Source of the DNA: DATHTS01 sp965219305
Lineage (GTDB): Bacteria > Acidobacteriota > Blastocatellia > Pyrinomonadales > Pyrinomonadaceae
DNA: 64,000 nucleotides
NCBI GenBank assembly: GCA_965219305.1
Contig: OZ244725.1
Location: 1,054,001 to 1,118,000 of the forward strand
Reading direction: 5' to 3'
Below are positions 1-9,039 of the stretch, piece after piece. The notes under the pieces are model-generated. The model saw nothing but the letters and a program-made list of their open reading frames with translations. It had not been told where the DNA came from and did not search any database. Position numbers and translations under genes: made by a program. How positions within the stretch are numbered: position 1 is the stretch's first letter; each line of letters begins with the position of its first letter.

Positions 1-168
1 AATACGCCGTTGGCGATGCTTTCGCGCGGCGTTTGCGGCGTTCGTAATAATACTTTGATTTTAAATCTTCCCGGTTCGACGAAAGGCGTGAAAGAGTGTT
101 TCGCGGTAATCAAATCGGTCTTGAATCACGCTGTAAATCTACTTGAAGGCAAAACTTCACACGATTAA
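1..168 (+). CDS. Molybdopterin adenylyltransferase (MogA/MoaB family), C-terminal part
   Basis: The reading frame is open from the first base and stops at TAA 166-168, so only the last 55 residues are present. They contain LSRGVCGVRNNTLILNLPGS followed by KGVKECFAVI and end in an HAVNLLEGKTSHD tail. This is the typical C-terminus of MogA/MoaB proteins, where the NLPGS loop belongs to the molybdopterin-binding site. The family adenylylates molybdopterin before molybdate insertion in molybdenum cofactor synthesis, in the cytoplasm. MogA and MoaB cannot be told apart from this fragment. No other molybdenum cofactor gene is visible in the window. Confidence 0.85.
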   Translation, partial: NTPLAMLSRGVCGVRNNTLILNLPGSTKGVKECFAVIKSVLNHAVNLLEGKTSHD

Positions 169-246
169 ATTATTAATTTGGCTAAAAAGTTGAATTTGGA
201 AATTTCAATTTCATATTTTATTATTGGTTTTTAAGAATTTAACAAA

Positions 247-834
247 ATGGCAATTAAAACAGCAGGACTCAAAACCGACAAACCGGCGGAAATCAAAATC
301 GAAAAAGAAACTGAAATAGAACTCCCGAAAGACACGGAAGATCATATCAGAAAAGTCTTCGCATTTCTTCCTCTCGAACAGATGCGCGGAATCACTAAAA
401 TCAGAATTGTTGATTTTATCAATGATCCGCGTCTGAAAAACGCCGACGTAAAAATGCAGGGCGATCTGCCCGGACTTTATCATCCGCGCGTTCAAAACAA
501 AGGCGCGTGGCTCGAAGTGTCCGCCGGAGCTTTGCTCAAACCTTTTTCAAAATTTATGGAAAAATGGATGGCGAAAACTTCGTTCAAGGCAAATCTCGCC
601 GGAGTTATTTTCTCGCTCGTCGGTCAGCATTATTTTATGACGCTTCGCCATTCGGTCAAAAAACAGAATATCGAACCGCAAGTCCGCAAATACGCCGAGA
701 AAAATTTAAGAGAATGGAGCGAAAAACAATCCGAAAACAGTTGGCGCGGGAAAATCTTCAAACCCGTCCGCCCATATATGGAAAAATGGGCGAAATGGCT
801 CAACAAACGCGCCGCCGCCGCGCAGAAAAAATAA
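247..834 (+). CDS. Hypothetical protein, basic, 195 aa
   Basis: I do not recognise this protein. It starts at ATG 247 and has a Lys/Glu-rich N-terminus (about residues 1-35), a central globular part and a strongly basic C-terminus with repeated EKWxKW-like segments. Residues around 120-150 read SLVGQHYFMTLRH followed by a helix ending in RKYAEKNLREW. This vaguely recalls the helix of zinc-dependent peptidase-like domains, but there is no HExxH, so no activity is proposed. There is no signal peptide and no membrane segment. It lies about 80 bp downstream of the molybdopterin gene on the same strand. It could be a cytoplasmic or nucleic-acid-associated protein, which is only a guess. Confidence 0.6.
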   Translation: MAIKTAGLKTDKPAEIKIEKETEIELPKDTEDHIRKVFAFLPLEQMRGITKIRIVDFINDPRLKNADVKMQGDLPGLYHPRVQNKGAWLEVSAGALLKPFSKFMEKWMAKTSFKANLAGVIFSLVGQHYFMTLRHSVKKQNIEPQVRKYAEKNLREWSEKQSENSWRGKIFKPVRPYMEKWAKWLNKRAAAAQKK

Positions 835-866
835 TTTACAGTTGAACATTCGATCAGCGAGTTTTT

Positions 867-1535
867 TTATCTCTTGTTTTCCGCCTGCACCATTTTCTTC
901 GATATTTCACGCGCCAGATTTTCCGCCAGACTTCCCCAAGAAGTCGTCTCTCCGGCGGCGATTACTGTTCCGCTTTTGTTGTCGTAAACGCTGAACGTAT
1001 AACGATGTGTGATAATCGAAAAATGCACGAAACTGATCTCGATTATCAAATCGGCATCTTCTTTGTAACGCACGATGTTAAGATTCAAACTCTGCCAATC
1101 CGTGCGCTTCATCAATTCTTTCTCAAGTGCTTGCGGCGAAGGATTTAGCGAATCTTTTTTAATCGCTATCGTCCGCGCTTCCTTTAATGCCTCTTTCGGT
1201 TCAAGCACGACGTGAGTGTTCTGCACATCGCCGGGATTTACAAATGACGGTTTAGCTTTCGGAATCTCATCCGCAGTTTTTTCCTGCGGTTTTTCAAGCA
1301 TTATTTTGATAACTTCATCGGTTACGCCCGCTTTTTTCAAATTAATCAAATCGCCCATTGCCGTCTCGAATCCGCCTTTCGTCTGCTTGATTTTCAAAAC
1401 AATCAAATCGCTGCTCAATCCGGTCTGCGTCATTTGAATAACATCTTTATTTGTTAGAATTTCGTCTTGCGAAAAAGCCGTTACTGAAAAACATACGATT
1501 AAAAATATTATTGTTATAAATCTCTTGATATACAT
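867..1535 (-). CDS. Secreted hypothetical protein with LTNKDVI...LIVLKI repeat motif
   Basis: A clear signal peptide (residues 1-22, ending TAFSQ) is followed by LTNKDVIQMTQTGLSSDLIV and KKAGVTDEVIKIML. This helical module is common at the N-terminus of secreted Acidobacteria and Bacteroidetes proteins of unknown function. A Pro/Lys-rich linker follows. The C-terminal half (about 130-222) resembles a small alpha/beta domain, with a strand series around VRYKEDADLIIEI and FSVYDNKSGTVIAAGE that recalls periplasmic or lipoprotein domains. The product is probably periplasmic, function unknown. It sits on the opposite strand to the preceding gene and upstream of nothing co-oriented except glnE on the far side, separated by 87 bp. 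Confidence 0.7.
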   Translation of the reverse strand: MYIKRFITIIFLIVCFSVTAFSQDEILTNKDVIQMTQTGLSSDLIVLKIKQTKGGFETAMGDLINLKKAGVTDEVIKIMLEKPQEKTADEIPKAKPSFVNPGDVQNTHVVLEPKEALKEARTIAIKKDSLNPSPQALEKELMKRTDWQSLNLNIVRYKEDADLIIEISFVHFSIITHRYTFSVYDNKSGTVIAAGETTSWGSLAENLAREISKKMVQAENKR

Positions 1536-1622
1536 ATTTTATCCGGCAAAAAGTTGCGCGTAAAAATTATGTTAATCGGATAAATTTTGGATTTGTGATG
1601 AATTGTTATAGTTTTTCGACTG

Positions 1623-4358
1623 TCATAACAGGTTTTCAAACGAATTACGAACATTAAGCCGTTGAAATGTAAGAGTTTCCAGCAAATTCTGAATGTTTTC
1701 CAAATTCATTCTTTCGGAAATAATTTGCAAAGCATTCCGATTAGCAATCGGCAGCCGCGTAGAACGTCCGTTTGTCAGACGAAGATTATGATCGAGTTCG
1801 GTCAGAAATTTGTAACCTTCGGAAAAATTCTGAAAATCTTCGTCTGTCATAGAATTTTTCTCTAATAATTTTTTAAGCGTAAATATTGTCGAACGATCTT
1901 GTTCTTCATCGGGAATATTATCGCGCAATTGAAGAAATCGAGCGGCAAAATAAATGTCCAGTAAACCGCCTTCGCCGAATTTTATGTCAATTTCTTTTCC
2001 ATTGCGCGAATTCGATTTTTGTTCTTCCAGAAGATTCCGAACGCGCAAAGTTTCGGTTTTGAGTTCCGCAAAATCTGCTTTGACGGCATTTGCGTGAATT
2101 ATTTTCCGCGCCTCATTTTCCGCAGATTTTGCCAATATGAGATCGCCCGCCACGCCGCGAAGTTTGACGTAAGCAAGCCATTCCCAGATCGCCGCGCGAT
2201 TTTCCAGATAATTTAATAACGCAGTTTTCCCGATGCTCGTCGCGCCGTTTTTGCCGTCGGGACGCAGACGCAGATCAACGCGGTAAAGACTGCCGCCGCG
2301 TGTTAAGCTCGACAAAACATTGACGAAAATCTCAACCGCGCGGCTATAAAATTCAGCGTGAGTCAGATCAATAACGGGCGAATCTTTTTCGTCATTGTAT
2401 ATCAGAACCAAATCTAAATCCGATTCGTAATCCATTCCGCCGCCGCCGAGTTTTCCCAAACCCAAAACTGCAAAACCGTAATTTTCATCAATTATCGCAT
2501 AACGCTTTTCGAGTTCGCTTTTCGCTATAAAAAGCGCGGTTTCAATGCTCGCTTCGGCTAATTTTGTCTGGGCGTTTTTGATCTCGTGAAGCGAAAGTTT
2601 ACCGAAAATGTCAAAGACGACGATTTCCAATAAAAATCCCGACCAGATTTTTCTTAAAACTTCTAATTGTTTCGCAAAATCATTTTCTTGTTTTATAGAC
2701 GAAGACATTTCGCCGAGAAAATCTCTTTTATAAAATTCGTCATTTTCCGTCGGGAGTTTTTCGATTAATGATGGATTTGCAGTCAAAATCGCTGAAAAAT
2801 GTGAGGAAACTGTTGAAATTTTTTCTACTGTTTTTAATTTCCCGTCATCGAGATTCGATTCCGTATTAGACTTCTCAAGCGAATTATAAAACGAACTTAA
2901 ATCTCCGATTTCATTTGTTTTATTTTCAATTGAATCTTGATCTATTTTTTTGACGGAACTGCGTCTCTTACTGAAATTTTCATTTTGGGAAAAAACTCTG
3001 TTGAAGATTCGATTTACATTTTGCGTGTAAAACTCCAGTTCTTTATCAAAATCCGCGACGAAAAAAATTTCCATTCTCTGTGAAATCGTCAGACGTTTTT
3101 CTATATCGTCAGGAATGCGATGCGTCTGCAAACCGTTTTCCATCTGCACGCGGTGTTCGAGACGGCGCAGGAATTTATACGCTTCGACAAGTTCCGTCAA
3201 TTCAGTTTCAGTCAAAAGTTTTCTGTCCGCCAATCTCTGCAAACTTCTCAGCGTATGCGAAACCCGCAGCCATTCGTCGGTTCCGCCATAAGCGAGCTGC
3301 AAAGCCTGTGCGATGAATTCGATCTCGCGGATTCCGCCTTTTCCGAGTTTTACGTTAAAGCCGTTTTTTTCCGCCTTTTCCAAATTGATTTTTTCTTTTG
3401 AAAGCCGCACGTTTTGAAGTGCATTTTCGGCGGTTTCGTTTTCCGCAAAAACGTGATTTTCAACTTGTTTGAAAAATTGTTTGAATATCTCTTCGCCGCC
3501 CGCCGAAGCGCGTGAGCGAATCAAAACCTGCCGTTCCCAACTTTGCGCCGACGTTTGATAATATTTGACAGCTTCGGAAAAAGTAATCGCCAACGCGCCG
3601 ACACGCCCGTGCGGTCGGAGACGCATATCAACACGATATGCCGCGCCTTCGCCGGTTTGTGCGCCGACGAGTTTGACGATAAATTCGGAAAGTTTAACGA
3701 AATATTCCTTATTCGTAATCACACCGCGCGAGCCTTGACCGGAAGTATTTCCTTCTGCCGAATAAAGAAAAAGCAGATCAATGTCCGAAGCGTAATTTAG
3801 TTCTTTTGAACCGAGTTTTCCGAGCGAAACAATACAAAATCCGGCAGGTTTGGCGCGACCGTTTTCATCTATTTCGAGCGGAATTCCGTAAAGATTATCG
3901 AGTTCCTGTTTTGCGGTTTGCAGCGAAAACTCCAGAATTGCATCCGCCAAATTTGAAATATCTTCCGTAATTTCGGCAATCGTGCCGAGATTTCTGATGT
4001 CTTTGAGATAAATACGCAAAAGTTCCCGGCGGCGAAATCTTGCGAGCAAAACATTTTTGTCAATCTGCGAATTCGTCAGCGAAAATTGCGCCAATGATTC
4101 GAGAATATCCTCTTTTTCAAAAACATCTGAAATTTTTCTCGCCTTTTCAAGCCACGTAATATACAACGGATTTTGTAAAATCGTCGTCGCTAAAAGCGGA
4201 CTGTATGAAACAAGAGTTAAAATGTCGGAAAACAAACCCTTTTTTTTGAAGAGTTTTCTTAATTGCGTCGGATGTTTTGCGCCGAATTGGTCAACAAAAC
4301 GCACCGCAGATTCGGCATCGGGCAAATCTTTGATTAGAGCTTGGGTTTCTTGCGTCAT
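1623..4358 (-). CDS. glnE: Bifunctional glutamine synthetase adenylyltransferase/deadenylase GlnE
   Basis: The 911-residue product is close to the usual family size (about 950). It carries two nucleotidyltransferase domains, each with the expected Gx(E/D)xxYxSDxD signature: SLGKLGSKELNYASDIDLL at about residues 179-196 (deadenylylating half) and GKLGGGGMDYESDLDLV at about 633-650 (adenylylating half). Each is followed by an RVDxRLRPxG motif. The enzyme adds AMP to, or removes it from, a tyrosine of type I glutamine synthetase, so nitrogen status sets ammonia assimilation. The matching glnA gene, with its target tyrosine, lies at 42559-43983. No PII gene is visible. The start ATG at 4356-4358 gives a normal N-terminus. 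Confidence 0.95.
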   Translation of the reverse strand: MTQETQALIKDLPDAESAVRFVDQFGAKHPTQLRKLFKKKGLFSDILTLVSYSPLLATTILQNPLYITWLEKARKISDVFEKEDILESLAQFSLTNSQIDKNVLLARFRRRELLRIYLKDIRNLGTIAEITEDISNLADAILEFSLQTAKQELDNLYGIPLEIDENGRAKPAGFCIVSLGKLGSKELNYASDIDLLFLYSAEGNTSGQGSRGVITNKEYFVKLSEFIVKLVGAQTGEGAAYRVDMRLRPHGRVGALAITFSEAVKYYQTSAQSWERQVLIRSRASAGGEEIFKQFFKQVENHVFAENETAENALQNVRLSKEKINLEKAEKNGFNVKLGKGGIREIEFIAQALQLAYGGTDEWLRVSHTLRSLQRLADRKLLTETELTELVEAYKFLRRLEHRVQMENGLQTHRIPDDIEKRLTISQRMEIFFVADFDKELEFYTQNVNRIFNRVFSQNENFSKRRSSVKKIDQDSIENKTNEIGDLSSFYNSLEKSNTESNLDDGKLKTVEKISTVSSHFSAILTANPSLIEKLPTENDEFYKRDFLGEMSSSIKQENDFAKQLEVLRKIWSGFLLEIVVFDIFGKLSLHEIKNAQTKLAEASIETALFIAKSELEKRYAIIDENYGFAVLGLGKLGGGGMDYESDLDLVLIYNDEKDSPVIDLTHAEFYSRAVEIFVNVLSSLTRGGSLYRVDLRLRPDGKNGATSIGKTALLNYLENRAAIWEWLAYVKLRGVAGDLILAKSAENEARKIIHANAVKADFAELKTETLRVRNLLEEQKSNSRNGKEIDIKFGEGGLLDIYFAARFLQLRDNIPDEEQDRSTIFTLKKLLEKNSMTDEDFQNFSEGYKFLTELDHNLRLTNGRSTRLPIANRNALQIISERMNLENIQNLLETLTFQRLNVRNSFENLL

Positions 4359-4432
4359 TAACTTATCAGGTTATTTATTGTAACAACTTGTCGTTTAGTC
4401 GAAAAATTTCATAATGAGTTAATATTATATTC

Positions 4433-5305
4433 GTGCTGAAAAAAGTCGAATTCCAAGTTGAAGAAGCCTTTCACAGAAAACGTCTTGACGAATTTTTGTT
4501 TGACAAGTTTTCTTCGCTAAGCAAAATTTATATAAGAAATGTCGTCAATACGAAAAATTGCGAAGTCAACGGTTATCTTGCAAATACGGGAACTAGAATT
4601 AAGAGAAACGATTTTATCGAAATTACGGTTGACACAAAACGCGAAACGGCGATGCAGCCGCAGAAAATGCCGCTTGATATTGTCTATGAAGACGCGGAAA
4701 TAATCGTCGTTAACAAACCTTCCGGTTTGCTTGTTCATCCGACGCACCGCGAAAAAAACGGGACGCTTTTAAATGGTTTATCGTATTATTTAAATTCAGA
4801 AAATCCTGAAAAAACCGTTCGTCCGGGTTTGATTCATCGTCTTGATAAACCAACTTCCGGTTTACTCGTTGTTTCGAAAACTCAAAATGCTTTACGAATT
4901 CTAACTAATTACTTTAAACGTAAGTTAGTCAAAAAAAGATATTCTGCTTTGGTTGAAGGCGTTTTAGAAGAAAACGATGGTAAAATTGACGCACCGATCG
5001 GACGCTTCGCCGAAGAAAAATACTGGGGCGTTAAAGAAGACGGCAAAATTGCCGAAACTCGTTTTTGGGTAAAAAAAAGGTTCGCCGATAAAACTCTTTT
5101 AGAACTCAATCCCGTAACCGGCAGAACAAATCAATTGCGAATACACGCGGCGCATCTCGGACATCCGATTGTCGGCGATATAAAATACGGCGGCGCAAAA
5201 TTTTCACGGCTTTGTCTTCACGCATTTAAACTCGCTTTTCATCATCCGACTTCGGGCGATCGGATTGAATTTGAAATTGAATTGCCCGACGAATTCAAAC
5301 TTTAA
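4433..5305 (+). CDS. rluD: RluA/RluD-family 23S rRNA pseudouridine synthase
   Basis: The protein has an N-terminal S4 RNA-binding domain (about 14-70, with RLDEFLFDK and VNG) and a pseudouridine synthase domain. The catalytic motif HRLDKPTSGLLV holds the active-site aspartate at residue 138, and the downstream PxTGRxNQLRIH motif is present as PVTGRTNQLRIHAAHLGHP. Such enzymes isomerise specific uridines in 23S rRNA. The exact target (RluD versus RluC/A type) cannot be fixed from sequence alone. The start is GTG at 4433, since no in-frame ATG precedes the S4 domain. It is divergent from glnE across 74 bp that must hold both promoters. Confidence 0.88.
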   Translation: MLKKVEFQVEEAFHRKRLDEFLFDKFSSLSKIYIRNVVNTKNCEVNGYLANTGTRIKRNDFIEITVDTKRETAMQPQKMPLDIVYEDAEIIVVNKPSGLLVHPTHREKNGTLLNGLSYYLNSENPEKTVRPGLIHRLDKPTSGLLVVSKTQNALRILTNYFKRKLVKKRYSALVEGVLEENDGKIDAPIGRFAEEKYWGVKEDGKIAETRFWVKKRFADKTLLELNPVTGRTNQLRIHAAHLGHPIVGDIKYGGAKFSRLCLHAFKLAFHHPTSGDRIEFEIELPDEFKL

Positions 5306-5360
5306 ATCACAAGACGTGATTTTTCTTGACAAAAACACATTTTTTTATAAAATTTCAAAT

Positions 5361-6197
5361 ATGAAAATAAGTCAGTTTCAATTATTCGTCTTTATTTTTT
5401 TAGCCACGGCGATTTGCGTAAATGCACAATCAATCGAATGGTTAAAGGATTTTGACGAAGCAAGCCGAATTTCACAGGAATCGGGCAAACCGATGTTGCT
5501 CGATTTTACGGCGAGTTGGTGCAAACCTTGCCAGCAAATGGAAAAAACATTCTGGACGCGATCCGATATTATCGAATTATCGAAAAATTTTGTCGCAGTC
5601 AAGGTTAATTTTGATAACGAAAGAAGTCTGACTCGCAAATATTTCGTTTCGGCTATTCCGAATGTAACGACGACCGATCCGTGGGGAAACAGTCTTAATT
5701 TCAGCCGCGGTTTCGGAGGCAATTCCGAAAATATTTTAGAAATTTTAAAATCCATACCTAAAGATTTCAGCCCCGTAAAACAATCATTTGCCGATATTGA
5801 AATTGATAAAAATAATCTCGAAGCATTAACAAAAATCTCGGATTTCTATACTGAAAATAAATTTTATTATCAAAGCAATGAATTCAACAAGAGAATTCTG
5901 AAATTGGAAACCAACGCTGAAAAACGCGAAAGTTTAATGCTGACAACCGGTTTTAATTATATTCGCTCAGGTTTGCCTGATGAAGCGGAAAATTATTTCG
6001 ATGATTTCGAGAAGGAATTTCCGAACAGTAAATATAAAGAAGTAGTTTCTTATGGTTTAGTTTTTGTAGAAATACAAAAAAAGAAAGTTAAAAGTGCCGG
6101 AAAAATGCTCGAAAACTTTAGGAATCAATATCCGAATTCAAAATATATCAAACTTCTCGATGATGAAATCGCACTCGCCAAGAATAAAAAAGATTAA
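5361..6197 (+). CDS. Secreted thioredoxin-fold protein with C-terminal TPR-like region
   Basis: Translation is placed at ATG 5361 because it begins directly with a signal peptide (MKISQFQLFVFIFLATAICV...NAQ). The longer frame from 5265 would overlap the pseudouridine synthase gene. A thioredoxin-like domain (about 25-140) contains the redox motif WCKPC with Cys54 and Cys57, followed by a conserved-looking VNFDNE and an AIPNV cis-proline segment. The C-terminal half (about 150-278) is helical, with pairs such as YIRSGLPDEAENYFDDF and KMLENFRNQYPNSKYIKLL that look like TPRs. It is probably a periplasmic thiol-disulfide exchange protein. Partner proteins are unknown. Confidence 0.82.
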   Translation: MKISQFQLFVFIFLATAICVNAQSIEWLKDFDEASRISQESGKPMLLDFTASWCKPCQQMEKTFWTRSDIIELSKNFVAVKVNFDNERSLTRKYFVSAIPNVTTTDPWGNSLNFSRGFGGNSENILEILKSIPKDFSPVKQSFADIEIDKNNLEALTKISDFYTENKFYYQSNEFNKRILKLETNAEKRESLMLTTGFNYIRSGLPDEAENYFDDFEKEFPNSKYKEVVSYGLVFVEIQKKKVKSAGKMLENFRNQYPNSKYIKLLDDEIALAKNKKD

Positions 6198-6248
6198 TCG
6201 CCGAAACTCTTTACCGTTAATGTTTTACAAGTTTTATTCGTTTTACGT

Positions 6249-6785
6249 TTATTCGCGTTCCAAACAAGGTTTTTCCGCCGATTTGTCGGCAAGTTTTCTC
6301 GCTTCAACATTTTGATTTTTTGACGGCGAAACGATGTCTGTAATGCAGGAATTTTCGCCATTTATCTTTGCAACCATCAAATAAGACGTAATTTTCGAAG
6401 AATCTTCCGCATTTTCGCTGACATTATACCGAATAATCAGCGCAATCGGTTTGGTCGCTTTCCCTTTTTTGACGATTCGCCATTCGGCTTTATCGCCGAC
6501 GGACGAAAAACCGCCTTTGAAACTCCAAAATTCGAGTTCCCGTTTATCTTTTTTATTTGGCTGAATAATATTTATCGTCTGGCGAATATCACCTTCTACA
6601 AGTTCGAGTTTGTAATCGCCGATTCCCGCGCATTCGCCAATGTATGAACCTCCTTCGTCGGGATTTGACTCGATTATTTTACATTTCCCGGACGATAAAT
6701 TTGTGTAAACCGAACTTATTTTCTGCGCCGTAACCGAAGCACATAAACTCAAAATCAGCGTCATTATTATAAGAATTTTTTTCAT
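6249..6785 (-). CDS. Secreted hypothetical protein, 178 aa
   Basis: The start is set at ATG 6783-6785, which opens with a signal peptide (MKKILIIMTLILSLCASVTAQ). A longer frame to 6857 adds a Lys/Arg/Asn-rich stretch that does not look like protein. The mature part holds four cysteines (SGKCKII, GECAGIG, SCITDI and PCLE), fitting two disulfides in an exported protein. The region GDKAEWRIVKKGKATKPIAL is beta-rich. I do not recognise the family. It is probably periplasmic. The IS630 element begins about 100 bp upstream of its start codon and may have separated it from its original promoter. Confidence 0.65.
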   Translation of the reverse strand: MKKILIIMTLILSLCASVTAQKISSVYTNLSSGKCKIIESNPDEGGSYIGECAGIGDYKLELVEGDIRQTINIIQPNKKDKRELEFWSFKGGFSSVGDKAEWRIVKKGKATKPIALIIRYNVSENAEDSSKITSYLMVAKINGENSCITDIVSPSKNQNVEARKLADKSAEKPCLERE

Positions 6786-6896
6786 TTGTGTTTGTCTTGT
6801 ATTAATCTTTCTTTTTTTCGTTTGTTTCGTGGGAAAATTTCTATTTTCCAGATTCAATTTTCTTATGTCGAAATCACGTTAAGTAGTCGGACATAT

Positions 6897-7924
6897 TTAA
6901 GTTAAAGTAAGTCTAAATTTTGAAAACTTAATTAATAAACTCTGTCCGACTGCTTTCAAAGCTAATCTGATTTGGTAGAACAAATTTTCTTTAGCTTGAT
7001 AATCACCCGGACTTAACCATTCATATTTTAACTTTCGCCACAATATTTCAACAATATTCAAATGCGGCGAATATCTCGGCAAATAAAAGAGATACAATCC
7101 TCTTGCTTGCCACACTGCGAGGCGTTCTTTGATAAGGTTTGAAGTATGAATTCGAGCATTATCTAAAACTACGACCGTCAGCTTTTTCAATTTGGTTGAT
7201 AATTCTTCCAACCTTTCAAAAACGAATTGACTGTTGATATTCTCGGTCGTGGTTTCAATCAAACACTCGTTATTTCTTTTTAAGAGAGCAAAACAATTTA
7301 AGCCCGCACCTTTTTGCGTCGGCATAAAAACTTCTTCATCGGGAAATTGCCAACCATATGGAACACACGGAGTTAAGCTGACTTTGCTTTCATCCGAGTA
7401 ATACAAATCTATTATTTCTTGCTCGGACAAATTTTCCAACTCTCTTAAAATGTCAACTTTATGTTCATAAACTACTTCATTTTCTTTATTTTTCAAACGT
7501 CTCGGAATTCGCTTATATCGGCAGTTAAATTTTTTAGATACCGATTTAAAGTTCGATTAGAAAACTCTTTTCCGAGAGTAGTTTCCAATTCGACTTTGGC
7601 AATCGAAATTCGCTGCCGATGTTTCCGGACGGCTTTTTTGACAGCTTCCAAGTCTTCGGTTCGAGACAAGATCGCGGGTCGTCCGCGTCCTGCCCTGACT
7701 TTTAAACCCTCGATACCTTCGGCTTTATATCGCTTGAGCCAATTATTGACAGCTTGCTGACAAAACCCTAAAAATGAGGCAATGTCTTTTGATTTGCGTC
7801 CTTCGCTTTTTAACAAGACCATCTGACATCGAGTGCGAAAAGCATGACTTTGACCATTTCGATAGCCTTTTTCCAGTTCTTTTCGGAGATCGTCATCTAA
7901 TTCAACTTTGATAATTCTGCCCAT
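6897..7924 (-). CDS. IS630-family transposase, made by -1 frameshifting of two ORFs
   Basis: Two frames overlap. The first (7493-7924, 143 aa) holds a helix-turn-helix region (SKDIASFLGFCQQAVNNWLKRY). The second (6897-7496, 199 aa) is the DDE catalytic domain, with acidic residues in YYSDES, VVLDNARIH and YSPHLNIVEILW. A slippery AAAAAAT at 7529-7535 is in the correct phase for a -1 shift. After it the second frame stays open and reads YKRIPRRLKNK, matching the YKRIRRSLK-like linker expected in this family. The fused product would be 342 residues, a normal IS630 transposase length. All three catalytic acids are intact, so the element may be active. Confidence 0.88.
7529..7535 (-). other. Probable -1 ribosomal frameshift site
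   Basis: On the minus strand the heptamer A AAA AAT lies in the zero frame of the first transposase ORF (codons CTA AAA AAT TTA). Slipping by one base continues into the second frame without a stop codon and restores a family-like linker sequence. The first frame ends 34 bases further on at TGA, and a TTG overlapping that stop offers reinitiation as an alternative. Confidence 0.7.
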
Positions 7925-7970
7925 AGTGCAGATAGTTTAATACATTTTTGGCAAACTACTTATTTAGAAT

Positions 7971-8825
7971 TTATTTATCTTTCGTGCTGATCGTTACTTC
8001 AATTGTAAATTCCGCTTCTGATTTACTATTATTTGTAATTTCAATAGTGTAATCGCCTTTTTCATTTAATTCGGCACGCAAAAATCCCGTATCTTCTGTC
8101 GTTTCGGCATCTCCAAAACGCAAGTTTACCGCCGTGTCCGTGTCTGGACTGATTTTGACGATCATCAACTGACCTTTATCTGCGCTGACAACGAAACGTT
8201 TGAATTCACCAGCCGCAATTTTTGCTTTCGCCGTGCCTGAGGATTTTCCCTTTTGAAAGCTGATGCGCGTCGCCGGATAAAGTTCACGTCTTTCGGGTTT
8301 CCCGAATTCGATGAGTTTTTTACCGTTCCATTTATATTCATTTTTAACTGCAAATTCCGCGCAACACGCCGCACCGTTTTCACCCGCATCATTACGCTCA
8401 ACAGTTAAAATTCCGTTATTTACTTTGATCTCAATAATTCCGCCGTAAGCACGGTCACCGCCTGATATTCTGTCAAGCAGAAACGGTTTTCCGTTTTTTA
8501 TCGTGTATATAAAACCTTCAGAAAAATTTCCTGTTCCGCCCGTATTGCAAATTGACTCGATTATCGCTTCATCTTTCCCGTCGCCGTTTACATCGCTGTA
8601 ACCGTCAACCGACGCGCTGAAAAAGAATCTGTCGGTGTAACCGTCTTTTTCATTTTCTTCGGAAAATTCTCCGTTTTTTACCTTCACATTTTGCGTCTGA
8701 TCTCCGGCGCAATACGGTTGAAATGTGAAATTCTTAAAATCCACTTTTCGAATATCCGTCTGCGAATGAACAATTCCGGCGAAAGCGATTGCGAAAATAA
8801 ACAATCCGAATAATTTTTGTTTCAT
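7971..8825 (-). CDS. Secreted protein with FG-GAP-like and PPC-like segments
   Basis: There is a signal peptide (residues 1-21, ending IVHSQ). Residues about 75-100 read GYSDVNGDGKDEAIIESICN, a single FG-GAP/EF-hand-like calcium loop (DVNGDGKDE). The C-terminal 85 residues are beta-rich (FKRFVVSADKGQLMIVKISP, GDYTIEITNNS), resembling pre-peptidase C-terminal or jelly-roll adhesion domains. The whole layout occurs in secreted proteins of unknown function in Acidobacteria and Cyanobacteria. It is probably periplasmic or extracellular. The IS630 element sits just past its stop codon, so its original terminator may have been displaced. Confidence 0.7.
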   Translation of the reverse strand: MKQKLFGLFIFAIAFAGIVHSQTDIRKVDFKNFTFQPYCAGDQTQNVKVKNGEFSEENEKDGYTDRFFFSASVDGYSDVNGDGKDEAIIESICNTGGTGNFSEGFIYTIKNGKPFLLDRISGGDRAYGGIIEIKVNNGILTVERNDAGENGAACCAEFAVKNEYKWNGKKLIEFGKPERRELYPATRISFQKGKSSGTAKAKIAAGEFKRFVVSADKGQLMIVKISPDTDTAVNLRFGDAETTEDTGFLRAELNEKGDYTIEITNNSKSEAEFTIEVTISTKDK

Positions 8826-8949
8826 ATTATTAATGACTTTTAATCAGAACACGATAACACGGAAAACTTATCTGCGTCGGCAGAAAACCTCTGATTTTGC
8901 TGTGTAAAATAAATTAAACTTTGCATTTTTTTTCCGTTTGAAATAAAAA

Positions 8950-8969
8950 GTTTATCATATTTGATAAAC
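8950..8969. promoter_or_regulatory. 20-bp palindrome upstream of rsmG, possible operator
   Basis: GTTTATCA and TGATAAAC form a perfect inverted repeat around TATT, about 70 bp upstream of the rsmG start and 125 bp from the divergent secreted-protein start. It may be a repressor site or a small hairpin. No regulator is implicated. Confidence 0.3.
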
Positions 8970-9039
8970 GACACAGTTGATTTTAACAGAAATCTATTTG
9001 TAGGATGAAAGTTGTCTTTGCTTTACATATTTTATTTTT

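Larger units (their letters stand above)
6882..7960 (-). mobile_element. IS630-family insertion sequence (about 1.08 kb)
   Basis: The element carries one two-frame transposase and has imperfect terminal inverted repeats. Both ends begin AGTAGT and then share a sparse consensus (left end reads AGTAGTCGGACATATTTAAG, right end on the other strand reads AGTAGTTTGCCAAAAATGTA). TA dinucleotides at 6880-6881 and 7961-7962 flank the ends, as expected for IS630 insertion at TA targets. The right end is only about 10 bp from the stop codon of the next gene, which is not disrupted. The ends were assigned by eye and could be off by a few bases. Confidence 0.85.

Noticed and set aside
120..138. tRNA or rRNA genes anywhere in the window
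   Set aside because: I looked for T-loop-like GTTCRAATCC words and acceptor stems in intergenic DNA and found none; matches such as GGTTCAAATC at 17763 are coding.
247..834. Zinc peptidase assignment for the 195-residue protein
   Set aside because: QHYFMTLRH does not supply HExxH or another complete metal site.
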